In this document: piece by piece, positions 18,428-26,737 of the stretch
How the letters are laid out: every line of letters begins with the position of its first letter
Position numbering within the stretch: position 1 is the first letter of the stretch
NCBI GenBank assembly: GCA_017538365.1
Contig: JAFYIZ010000047.1
Span: 124,001-188,000 of the forward strand
DNA from: a bacterium
Lineage (GTDB): Bacteria; UBP6; UBA1177
Direction of reading: 5' to 3'
DNA: 64,000 nt
Translations under genes and position numbers: made by a program
The notes under the pieces: model-generated
What the model was told of the DNA's origin: nothing
The model's input: only the letters and a program-made list of their open reading frames with translations
Databases searched by the model: none

Positions 18428-19555
18428 ATGAATAGACCTGACGGTTCGCTCATAAGTTTTATGAGCAATCTTGTAAAAGCAAACGGCGGAATCAACTGCG
18501 CGCAGGGAATTCCCGGCTTCGAGCCTCCGAAAGAGCTTATTTCTGAACTCATTTCCGCGGCGCAGACACCGATCCATCAGTATCCTGCGGGAAACGGAAA
18601 CCCGAAACTGCGCGAACTTGTTGCAGCAGGTCTTTGCGGAAACTGCGGGTTAAAAGCTGAAAACATTCTTGTCACGAACGGAGCTACCGAAGCGATTTCT
18701 CTCATTTATCTTTACCTGAGGCAGAAAACGGCTGGTGATTTTACGGTGATGTCGTTCGATCCCGTTTATGAAAGCTACGCAAATCTGCCCAAAATCTACG
18801 GCGACAGGTTTCTGTGCGAATATCCCGATGACTTGGGAACTTTCGACTTTGATTCGGTAGAAAGGCGCGTAAAAAATGAAAAAGTAAATCTTGTTTTGCT
18901 ATGCTCGCCAGGAAATCCGCTCGGAAAAATCTGGAAAAAAGAAGAAATTTCAAGGCTTTACAAAATATGCAGAAAATATGGCGCAAACCTTGTTTTTGAC
19001 GCGGTTTACAGCGATTTATATTTTAATGAAAAGCCGTATCTTCCGTTTGACCTTGTTGATGAAACTCTTTTTGTCGTTTCGGCGTTTTCAAAAATGCTCT
19101 CAATCACCGGCTGGCGTGTCGGTTACATCGTAGGGGAGGCGCAGCATATTGAAAATCTGGCGAAAATCCATGATTACACAGGGCTTTGCACTCCTTCGAT
19201 CCTGCAGGCGGCGATTGCCGGATATCTGGAAAAAAACAATTTCGGTTCATATTATCTTGCTTTTTTGAGAGAAAAGGTTAGCGCCTCTTTCAAAATCATG
19301 CACTCAACACTTGAAAAAAGCGGTTTTTTCATGCCTCCGATCGACGGCGGTTACTTCGTATGGGCTAAAATTCCGCAGAAATTCGATGACGGTTTCAAAT
19401 TCGCGATGGATTTATACGAAAGCAAAAAGGTCGGTACAGTTCCCGGAATTCATTTTAGCGAAAAAGGCAATAATTTCATCAGGATAAGTATTGCGAAAGA
19501 TGCAGCTGAAATCGAAGAAGCTGCAAAACGCATCATTGATTTCGTCAAGCATTAA
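18428..19555 (+). CDS. class I/II PLP aminotransferase
   Basis: 375 residues. This fold-type I pyridoxal-phosphate enzyme transfers an amino group between an amino acid and a 2-oxo acid. Visible motifs are QYPAGNGNPKLRE near the N-terminus, NGATEAISL, SPGNPLGK, FDAVYSDLYF and the PLP lysine in SAFSKMLSITGWRVGY. An arginine near the C-terminus (FIRISIA) matches the carboxylate-binding Arg. The substrate is not decidable. It is third in a tight operon with the SGNH and M42 genes. Confidence 0.9.
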   Translation: MNRPDGSLISFMSNLVKANGGINCAQGIPGFEPPKELISELISAAQTPIHQYPAGNGNPKLRELVAAGLCGNCGLKAENILVTNGATEAISLIYLYLRQKTAGDFTVMSFDPVYESYANLPKIYGDRFLCEYPDDLGTFDFDSVERRVKNEKVNLVLLCSPGNPLGKIWKKEEISRLYKICRKYGANLVFDAVYSDLYFNEKPYLPFDLVDETLFVVSAFSKMLSITGWRVGYIVGEAQHIENLAKIHDYTGLCTPSILQAAIAGYLEKNNFGSYYLAFLREKVSASFKIMHSTLEKSGFFMPPIDGGYFVWAKIPQKFDDGFKFAMDLYESKKVGTVPGIHFSEKGNNFIRISIAKDAAEIEEAAKRIIDFVKH

Positions 19556-19582
19556 ATACCTTTAGACACATTTCTTTCAAGA

Positions 19583-19611
19583 TTGGACTTTAATAAATTT
19601 TTTCCTATAAT
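19583..19611 (+). promoter_or_regulatory. promoter of the HD-GYP operon
   Basis: TTGGAC (19583-19588), 17-bp spacer, perfect TATAAT (19606-19611). It lies upstream of AGGAGGT and the TTG start at 19637. An ORF call that begins at 19583 would start inside this promoter. Confidence 0.65.
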
Positions 19612-19636
19612 TCGTAGTTTTTTAGGAGGTGCTTTT

Positions 19637-20290
19637 TTGGCCAAGCTGCTTTTTTGTCTCTCTTTCTGTAAAAAAATATTTTTTCTATGTGCGATTTTTC
19701 TTCTTTTTTTCGTGCAGGAAAGGCTTTTTGTCTATGTTGAAAATATGGTTGCCTGCTTTCCGATAACGATAATCACGACTCAGAAAGCGCCTGTCGAAGA
19801 GAAAATTTCGGCAATGAATGTTTGCTCAGTTTCGGTGCAGAGCGAAAGGATGACATTTGATTCGTCGATTTTCAACCACTATGAAACCCTTCCTGTGAAA
19901 GAAATCTATCTCTATTCGATGAAAATTCCTTACGAAAACTGGAGTGAAGTTAAAAATATGGAAGACGTAATCACTGAAGCCAATCCCTACATAGAGGACA
20001 TTGTTTCCTTGTACGGTGTTTCAAAGATTAAATTCCAGCTTTTTTCCTTTGTTTTTATGATGCTCATGGGCGCTTATTTCGTCTTTAAAATCGTTGCGTC
20101 AAATAAAGTGACAAAAAAATCGTTTTTTGTAATTTCTATAATAATTTCGATATCTTATATCTTGGCAACTGCTGCTCTTCTGAATCTGTCACCGGCGTTT
20201 GTCATGCCGCTTTCGGCAATTTCCTCCGGAGTGTTGTTCTTGGTTTATGTAATAATAACTTTGATAAACTACAGGTTGGCAAAATGGTAA
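19637..20290 (+). CDS. unknown four-helix membrane protein
   Basis: 217 residues from a TTG start chosen because AGGAGGT ends 6 bases before it and because the longer ORF would begin in the promoter. One N-terminal hydrophobic segment (about 10-27) is followed by an extracytoplasmic region of about 110 residues and three further helices (about 137-155, 164-184 and 188-212). The topology resembles FtsX-like proteins but no convincing sequence match is seen. It is the first gene of a five-gene operon and overlaps the EEP lipoprotein gene by 7 bp, so the two products may work together in the envelope. Function unknown. Confidence 0.7.
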   Translation: MAKLLFCLSFCKKIFFLCAIFLLFFVQERLFVYVENMVACFPITIITTQKAPVEEKISAMNVCSVSVQSERMTFDSSIFNHYETLPVKEIYLYSMKIPYENWSEVKNMEDVITEANPYIEDIVSLYGVSKIKFQLFSFVFMMLMGAYFVFKIVASNKVTKKSFFVISIIISISYILATAALLNLSPAFVMPLSAISSGVLFLVYVIITLINYRLAKW

Positions 20291-21510
20291 ATAGAATCTA
20301 CAAAATTCTCTGCACATTATTTTGTGCATTTATTCTTTTTTCCTGCATGTCGCACGGAAATGCGGTTGTAGTAGACAATGATTCGGTCGATACGACATCC
20401 GAAATTTCCGATGTTTCTGATTCTGCAACAGATGAAGATTACACGGAAGATGAGGATTCTGCCGAAAATAGCGATGACAGTGAAAAAAAAGATATTTTAA
20501 CTGACGAAGATGTTGATTTTGTTGAAGATTCAGATACTGCAGAAACTGATGAAGACACTGATTCTGATGACGATTTTGATGTTTCTACAGATGAAGATAA
20601 CGATTCAACCGAAGAACCTGACGTTGTTCCGGATGAAGAAGTCGAAGATACAGAACCTTACGACGGCGATTCAATTCAAATCAGAATTGTTGCGGGAAAC
20701 ATCTCAAGTAGAAAGGAAAATGTCTGTTCACAATGTTACGATCCGGGGCACGGAATACGGATTTTTCAGGCGCTAAAGCCTGATATCGCTCTTGTTCAGG
20801 AGATGAATTACAAAAACAATTCGACAAGCGACTACAAATCGTTTGCACAGCAGATTGTCGGAACAAACTACTATGCAGTTGACAGCGCGGATTATCAGAT
20901 TCCGAACGGAGTAGTGAGCAGATATCCGATAACTTCGCACGGTTACTGGAAGGATCCGAACATCAGTAACCGTGCTTTAATGTGGGCTGTCGTCGATATT
21001 CCGGGAAACACAGATATTTTTGCAATCAGTGTCCATCTGCACACAAGTCCGGACAGTGATCAGGTCAAAGCGGCGCAGGTCATCGTTGATGAAATTGCAA
21101 AGGTCAAAGCAAATAATCCGGGAAAATATTACTATGTCGTAGGCGGCGATTTCAACGGAACTTCGGCGGTTTCTTCAAACGGATTCGGCAAAAACAACAC
21201 TTTTTATGTTGACGGACCTCATCCGGTTGACGAAAAAGGTGATGAAGAGACTAATGCTGGCAGAAAGGAGCAGTACGATTTCGTTTTAGCTGACTATCCG
21301 CTGCATGGATTTCAGGTTCCTACAGTTTATTATTCCTCAAAAGATTCAACAAAAACAAAAAGTTACGCAAACGGACTCGTTTTTGATACTCGTGTTTACA
21401 CACAGAGTGTGCTTGATGAGTATTTTTCTCCGGCTCAGACAAGCGATTCAAAAGCTGATGAGATGCAGCACATGGCAGTCGTAAAAGATTTTTTGATAGA
21501 ACTTAAATGA
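20284..21510 (+). CDS. EEP-family (nuclease/phosphatase-fold) lipoprotein with acidic tether
   Basis: 408 residues. A type II signal peptide ends at Cys21 (ILFSC). About 95 residues of D/E/S/T repeats form a flexible tether, followed by an endonuclease/exonuclease/phosphatase domain. Visible motifs are LVQEMN (metal-binding Glu), SVHLHT, VVGGDFNG (catalytic Asp-Asn), YDFVLAD and a C-terminal His-Met (QHMAVV). The family cleaves phosphodiesters or phosphomonoesters in DNA, RNA or lipids. Surface location suggests extracellular nucleic-acid or lipid cleavage; this is inference. It overlaps the upstream gene by 7 bp and birA by 4 bp. Confidence 0.88.
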   Translation: MVNRIYKILCTLFCAFILFSCMSHGNAVVVDNDSVDTTSEISDVSDSATDEDYTEDEDSAENSDDSEKKDILTDEDVDFVEDSDTAETDEDTDSDDDFDVSTDEDNDSTEEPDVVPDEEVEDTEPYDGDSIQIRIVAGNISSRKENVCSQCYDPGHGIRIFQALKPDIALVQEMNYKNNSTSDYKSFAQQIVGTNYYAVDSADYQIPNGVVSRYPITSHGYWKDPNISNRALMWAVVDIPGNTDIFAISVHLHTSPDSDQVKAAQVIVDEIAKVKANNPGKYYYVVGGDFNGTSAVSSNGFGKNNTFYVDGPHPVDEKGDEETNAGRKEQYDFVLADYPLHGFQVPTVYYSSKDSTKTKSYANGLVFDTRVYTQSVLDEYFSPAQTSDSKADEMQHMAVVKDFLIELK

Positions 21511-22259
21511 AAGAAGAAATTCTCTCCGCAAACAGATTTGAAAAAATCTACCGCTTCGGCGAAGTTACTTCAACGATGGATGTGTGTGAAGATTTGATAA
21601 AATCAGGCGTTTGCAGGGGAATAGCCGTTGCAGAGTCGCAAACTTCAGGGCGCGGCAGAAATGCGAAAAAGTGGAGCTCAAAAGCAAACGGGAACATATA
21701 TCTATCTTTTTTTGACGAACTCAATGTCGGTTCCATCCCGCAGAGATGCGCCGTCGCTGCTTATTCGGCAGTTTCGCAGTTCGTGAAAAAAGCTGAAGTT
21801 GTGCGGATAAAGTGGCCTAACGATATACTCATCGGTATGAAAAAAGTTTCCGGAATTATTGCTAAAATTTTGGATTTCGGCGGAAAAAGGTTTTATATCT
21901 GCGGAATCGGAATCAATGTTTTTATGCCGCATGAACCGGAGATGAATTTTGTATGGGAACCGGCTGCACTCAACGATTATGCGGAAACGACGACGGAAGA
22001 AGTTTTGAAGGCGCTCGTTGAAAATATTGATCGCGCATTTTCTTCTGAAGTATCTGAAATTATTGGTATTTACAAACGGAATATAAACTGGATGATCAGA
22101 AAAAACATAGTGTTTTCACAAGATTTGATAAGAAAAGAAAACGGCAGGATCGCCGGATTTTCCGATGATTTTTCGGTGATAAAAATTGAGACGGATGACG
22201 GCTTGAATGAGCTTTCGGCGCTTTCCATTCTTTCTTTGGACTGCAGGTGTGAGAAATGA
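21507..22259 (+). CDS. birA: biotin-protein ligase
   Basis: 250 residues, lacking the N-terminal DNA-binding wing of E. coli BirA, so it is a monofunctional (BPL-type) ligase. It activates biotin as biotinyl-AMP and transfers it to the carboxylase carrier lysine. Signature motifs are TSTMD, SGRGRNAKKW (adenylate loop), KWPNDILIG and GIGINV. A short C-terminal SH3-like domain is present. Both ends overlap neighbours by 4 bp (ATGA type), so it is translationally coupled between the EEP lipoprotein and the first HD-GYP gene, an unusual setting. Confidence 0.93.
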   Translation: MKEEILSANRFEKIYRFGEVTSTMDVCEDLIKSGVCRGIAVAESQTSGRGRNAKKWSSKANGNIYLSFFDELNVGSIPQRCAVAAYSAVSQFVKKAEVVRIKWPNDILIGMKKVSGIIAKILDFGGKRFYICGIGINVFMPHEPEMNFVWEPAALNDYAETTTEEVLKALVENIDRAFSSEVSEIIGIYKRNINWMIRKNIVFSQDLIRKENGRIAGFSDDFSVIKIETDDGLNELSALSILSLDCRCEK

Positions 22260-24379
22260 ACGAACAAAACAGCTCTGAAAAAGTCAAAAACAACCGTTTC
22301 GGAAATATTTTGCTGATCACGGTTCTTTCCCTCATTCTGAACATCATTCTTTCCAAACTGGCGCTTTACTTCAAAATGCCGCTCTATCTGGATACGGTCG
22401 GAACGATTCTGGCCGCAATGCTGGGTGGTAATCTTTCAGCCGTTGCAGTCGGTTTTTTCGTTAATGTGATAAACGGTCTGACGGATGTTTCTACGGTTTA
22501 TTACGGTATAATTAACATTCTTATCGCAGTGTTTGCCGTTATTTTGCACAAGAGGGGGGCTTTCGACCGCATCGGCGGGATTGTTGCTGCGATAGTTGTT
22601 TTTTCAATTATCGGCGGAGGATTAGGGTCGCTGATTACATATTTTTTGAACGGTTTTGATTTCGGCGATGTGGTTTCTGCTCCGTTAGTTGTTGCGATAT
22701 ACGAAAGATTCGGTCTTTCCAAGTTCCTTTCCCAGCTTTTGGCCGATATTTCGGTCGATATCTTTGATAAAACGGTGGCTGTTGCGCTTTCCGTGATAAT
22801 TTACCGCCTGATTCCAGGTTCATATAAAGGAGAACAGAGGTCAATCTTTGTTCTCTCTCCTGATTCTGCCGGTTCTGAAGAACATCGGCACAAATATTCC
22901 ATAAAGCGTTCGCTTATAAGAAAGGTCGTTGTAATGGTCATAATCGCCGAAATACTTCTCGGAACTCTTGCGAGCATCACCGGTTTCATTCTTTACAGAC
23001 AGGCGGCTTTAAGCAAGTTTACCGATATCGCGGACGGTGTTGCCAAAGCGGCTGCGGTTCTCATTGATGCGGAAAGGACTGACGAATTTCTTGAAAAGGG
23101 GAGAGCCGCTGAAGGTTACAATGAAATCGAGAAAAATCTTTACAAAATAAAGGAAAGTTTTCCTCAGACGACCTATCTTTATGTCTACAAGATTCTTGAA
23201 GACGGCTGTCATGTCGTTTTTGATCTCGATTCGGAAGGAGGAGTTGAAGCAAGCCAGCCGGGTGATATAGTTGAGTTCGATCCGACTTTTGTTCCATATC
23301 TGCCGAAACTTTTCAAGGGAGAGGAGATCGAACCGATCATTTCCGATGACCAGTTCGGCAAACTTCTCACTGTTTACAAGCCGCTTAAAGGTTCGACTTA
23401 TGTTGCGGCCGATATCGCGATAGGCGAGATCGTGGCTGATGAGGCAAAATTCGTGATCAAACTGCTTTCGATGTTTTTCGCGCTTTCAGTTATCATCATG
23501 AGCATCGTACTGGAATTGGTAAACCGCGGCATCGTATATCCGGTAAACCGCATGGCGTCGGCTTCGATGAGTTTCGCCTACAAGTTTGATCGGGACGGGG
23601 AATCGGGTCTCAGATTCATGGAGTCGCTGAAAATACACACTTTTGATGAGATAGAGTATCTTTACAAATCTCTTATGAAAATGTGCCGCGATCTCTTGAA
23701 TTACATCAAACAGCTAAGTGTTCAGAACAAGCGTATCACAAGAATGCAGGACGAAATTATCATCAACTTCGCGGAAATGGTCGAAGCGCGTGACAACAGC
23801 ACAGGCAACCACATCAAGAAAACGGCGTTTTACGTCGAAGCTATAGCTAAAGAACTTCAGAAAAACGGAAAGTTTACCGATATTCTGACTGATGAATACA
23901 TTGCCAAGCTCAAACGCTCGGCTCCGCTTCACGACATCGGAAAAATCGCAGTTTCCGATTCAATTCTGAACAAACCGGGGAAACTGACGCCTGAGGAGTT
24001 CGCGATTATGAAAGGTCATACGACCGAAGGGGAGAAAATACTTAAGAAAATAGAGGCTAACGCAAGTGATTCGATGGATGACGACTACCTGAAAGAGTCA
24101 ATAGAAATGGCGTTTTACCACCATGAAAAGTGGGACGGAACAGGTTATCCGAACGGTCTGAAAGGCGATGATATTCCTCTTTCAGCGCGGATCATGGCTG
24201 TTGCCGATGTTTTTGATGCTCTTATTGCGGAACGGGTGTACAAAACATCGCTGCCTTATGACAAGGCGATGGAAATAATTCTCGAAGGAGCCGGAAAGGC
24301 TTTCGATCCGGTTGTCGTCGAGGCTTTTTCACACATTGCGAAAGAGCTTTATGACGAGCGCACTATACTGAAAAAATAA
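22256..24379 (+). CDS. membrane HD-GYP protein, copy 1
   Basis: 707 residues. An N-terminal membrane domain of about six helices (about 15-190; GTILAAMLGGNLSAVAVGF) resembles an ECF S-component fold. A further helix (about 225-245) leads to an extracytoplasmic Cache-like domain (about 250-390), then another helix and an HD-GYP domain (about 500-700). The HD pair is His559-Asp560 (LHDIGK) and the GYP signature is Gly630-Tyr631-Pro632 (GTGYPNG). HD-GYP enzymes hydrolyse cyclic di-GMP, so this is probably a sensor that lowers c-di-GMP on ligand binding. The Cache region is about five residues shorter than in copy 2. It overlaps birA by 4 bp. Confidence 0.92.
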   Translation: MNEQNSSEKVKNNRFGNILLITVLSLILNIILSKLALYFKMPLYLDTVGTILAAMLGGNLSAVAVGFFVNVINGLTDVSTVYYGIINILIAVFAVILHKRGAFDRIGGIVAAIVVFSIIGGGLGSLITYFLNGFDFGDVVSAPLVVAIYERFGLSKFLSQLLADISVDIFDKTVAVALSVIIYRLIPGSYKGEQRSIFVLSPDSAGSEEHRHKYSIKRSLIRKVVVMVIIAEILLGTLASITGFILYRQAALSKFTDIADGVAKAAAVLIDAERTDEFLEKGRAAEGYNEIEKNLYKIKESFPQTTYLYVYKILEDGCHVVFDLDSEGGVEASQPGDIVEFDPTFVPYLPKLFKGEEIEPIISDDQFGKLLTVYKPLKGSTYVAADIAIGEIVADEAKFVIKLLSMFFALSVIIMSIVLELVNRGIVYPVNRMASASMSFAYKFDRDGESGLRFMESLKIHTFDEIEYLYKSLMKMCRDLLNYIKQLSVQNKRITRMQDEIIINFAEMVEARDNSTGNHIKKTAFYVEAIAKELQKNGKFTDILTDEYIAKLKRSAPLHDIGKIAVSDSILNKPGKLTPEEFAIMKGHTTEGEKILKKIEANASDSMDDDYLKESIEMAFYHHEKWDGTGYPNGLKGDDIPLSARIMAVADVFDALIAERVYKTSLPYDKAMEIILEGAGKAFDPVVVEAFSHIAKELYDERTILKK

Positions 24380-24400
24380 TAAGAATATACGGGGTACAGT

Positions 24401-26557
24401 ATGAAAAACGGTAGATCGGCAAAATGGATCGGTTTCGGACAAGCCGTCCTGTTTGTTTTTGCGGCGCTTCTGCTCAATATTATTCCTTCAAAGACCGCTC
24501 TTGCTTTAAATCTGCCGCTCTTCCTCGATTCGATAGGGACTATTTTTGCGGCGATGCTGGGAGGAAACCTTCCTGCCGTAATCGTCGGTTTCTGCGTTAA
24601 TGCAATCAACGGAATTTCGGATATAACAACGCTTTACTACGGTATAATCAGCATTCTTATCGGTGTTGCGGCGGCACTTTTCCAGCGCAACGGCTTTTTC
24701 AAGACTCCGGGTAAAATAGTTGTAACAATCATCACTTTTTCGTTTTTGGGCGGCGGTCTCGGCTCGGTTCTTACATATTTCCTTTTCGGCTACGATTTCG
24801 GTGAAGGAATCTCCGCTCCGTTCGCTCTTGCGGTATATGAACACCTCGGTTTTTCCAAGTTTTTCGCGCAGCTTACCGCCGATATAATTCTGGATGTTTT
24901 CGACAAAACGATCGTTGTTATTGCGGCTGTTGCGCTTCAGCGCGTTGTTCCGCAGCAGCTGAAAGACAGAACAGGCAAACTTTTTCTTTTCAACCAGGAT
25001 CCGGTCAGGTCTGACGAGGAAAAGTTGTTCGAGGGAAAATTAGTCAAGCGCTCACTTATAAGAAAAGTCGTTGTCATGGTAATTGTTGCAGAAATTCTTT
25101 TGGGAGCTCTTGCCAGCACTACCGGATATATCCTTTACAGTCAGGCTGCAGTCAACGAATACATCGATATTACAAAGGGCGTTTCGAAAGCGACATCTGT
25201 TGTTGTCGACGGCGACAGGATCGACGAATTTTTAGAAAAGGGACGTGAGGCTGAAGGTTACGCCGATATAGAAAAACGTCTTTACAGAATCAAGGAGACA
25301 TTCCCGCATGTCATGTATCTTTACATTTACCGCATTATGGAAGACGGTTCGCACGTCATTTTTGACCTCGAATCCGAAGATATTGACGATGTAAAGGCGG
25401 TAAAGGCTGATCAGCCTGGCGATGTCGTTGATTTTGACGAGACTTTTGCAGATGTGAAAGAAAATCTGATCCGCGGCGAAAAAGTTGAACCTAGAATTTC
25501 GGATGATGAATTCGGCTGGCTGCTTACAAGCTATGAACCGCTTCTCAATTCGGAGGGAAAGCCTGTCGCACAGATCGGAGTCGATTTGTACATGGGTGAT
25601 GTAAACGGCGAACAGGCGACATTCTTTATCAAACTTCTTTCGATGTTTTTCGGGCTTTCGATAATCATCATGAGTGTTGTTCTCGAGTTCGTAAACCGCG
25701 GCATCGTCTATCCGGTGAACAGAATGGCGGCAGCATCGATACATTTCGCCTACAATCTGGAACAAGGTGTCGAGAGCGGCAACAACTTAAAGGCGATCGA
25801 AGACTTGAAAATACACACATTCGACGAAATTGAATATCTTTACAGAGCAATCACGAAAATGGGAGGAGACTCACTGCGCTACATTGATGAACTCAACAAG
25901 CAGACCGAGCGAATCACCAATATGCAGGAAGAGATTATCGTCAATTTCGCTGAAATGGTTGAAGCGCGCGACATGAGCACAGGCAACCACGTCAAAAAGA
26001 CGGCGTTCTACGTCGAGGCGATCGCAAAGGAACTCCAGAAGGAAGGCAAGTTCAAAGATATTCTAACAGATTCCTACATCAAGGTTCTGAAACGCTCGGC
26101 ACCGCTTCACGATATAGGAAAAATCGCGATTTCAGACCTCATTCTGAATAAGCCTGGAAGATTCACCGAAGACGAATTCAAAATCATGCAGAGCCACACG
26201 ACCGAAGGCAAAAACATCCTGACCAAGATCGAAACTAATGCAAGCGATATGGACGAAGGATACCTGAAAGAATCGATTGAAATGGCGCAGTATCACCATG
26301 AAAAATGGGACGGAACCGGTTATCCGTGCGGAGTCAAAGGGGATGAAATTCCGATTTCGGCACGAATCATGGCTGTTGCCGATGTTTTCGACGCACTTGT
26401 CGCGGAAAGGGTCTACAAGGCAGCATTCCCGTACGAAAAGGCGATGGAAATAATCACCGGAGGAGCAGGAAAGGCTTTTGATCCCGATGTAGTCGAAGCA
26501 TTCACGCACATTTCAAAAGAGCTTTACGACAAGCGCACCAGACTCGAGAAAAAATAA
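24401..26557 (+). CDS. membrane HD-GYP protein, copy 2 (tandem paralogue)
   Basis: 718 residues with the same order as copy 1: ECF-S-like membrane domain, helix, Cache-like sensor, helix, HD-GYP. His570-Asp571 (LHDIGK) and the signature starting at Gly640 (GTGYPCG) are intact, so it should be an active c-di-GMP phosphodiesterase. It is highly similar to copy 1 over most of its length; divergence is greatest in the Cache-like region (for example NSEGKPVAQIGVDL is present only here), which suggests duplication followed by change of ligand. It begins 21 bp after copy 1 and ends the operon. Confidence 0.92.
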   Translation: MKNGRSAKWIGFGQAVLFVFAALLLNIIPSKTALALNLPLFLDSIGTIFAAMLGGNLPAVIVGFCVNAINGISDITTLYYGIISILIGVAAALFQRNGFFKTPGKIVVTIITFSFLGGGLGSVLTYFLFGYDFGEGISAPFALAVYEHLGFSKFFAQLTADIILDVFDKTIVVIAAVALQRVVPQQLKDRTGKLFLFNQDPVRSDEEKLFEGKLVKRSLIRKVVVMVIVAEILLGALASTTGYILYSQAAVNEYIDITKGVSKATSVVVDGDRIDEFLEKGREAEGYADIEKRLYRIKETFPHVMYLYIYRIMEDGSHVIFDLESEDIDDVKAVKADQPGDVVDFDETFADVKENLIRGEKVEPRISDDEFGWLLTSYEPLLNSEGKPVAQIGVDLYMGDVNGEQATFFIKLLSMFFGLSIIIMSVVLEFVNRGIVYPVNRMAAASIHFAYNLEQGVESGNNLKAIEDLKIHTFDEIEYLYRAITKMGGDSLRYIDELNKQTERITNMQEEIIVNFAEMVEARDMSTGNHVKKTAFYVEAIAKELQKEGKFKDILTDSYIKVLKRSAPLHDIGKIAISDLILNKPGRFTEDEFKIMQSHTTEGKNILTKIETNASDMDEGYLKESIEMAQYHHEKWDGTGYPCGVKGDEIPISARIMAVADVFDALVAERVYKAAFPYEKAMEIITGGAGKAFDPDVVEAFTHISKELYDKRTRLEKK

Positions 26558-26630
26558 ATAATCAACAATCAACAAATAATAAAAAGAGACAGGCGGATTG
26601 GCAAGAAATTTTAAAACAACACACGCTCTC

Positions 26631-26686
26631 GTCATGTTGAGCTTTGGCGAAACATCTCTGAGATTCTTCGCTACGCTCAGAATGAC
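26631..26686. repeat. palindromic intergenic element (REP/MITE-like)
   Basis: Imperfect inverted-repeat ends (GTCATgtTGAGC and GCTCAgaATGAC) bracket 56 bp with the internal piece GAGATTCTTCGCTACGCTCAG. Elements with GTCAT..TGAGC ends are widespread in bacterial spacers. It lies between the convergent 3' ends of the second HD-GYP gene and pepF. The rest of this 180-bp spacer is AT-rich. Confidence 0.65.
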
Positions 26687-26710
26687 GGTCTCTTTTCCAT
26701 CACCGCCATT

Positions 26711-26731
26711 GGAGAGGGATTAAGGGTGAGG
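26711..26731. repeat. second copy of the 21-bp dispersed repeat
   Basis: The inverted counterpart of 5355-5375 with one mismatch; here the flanking hairpin is missing. Confidence 0.6.
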
Positions 26732-26737
26732 TCTTGC

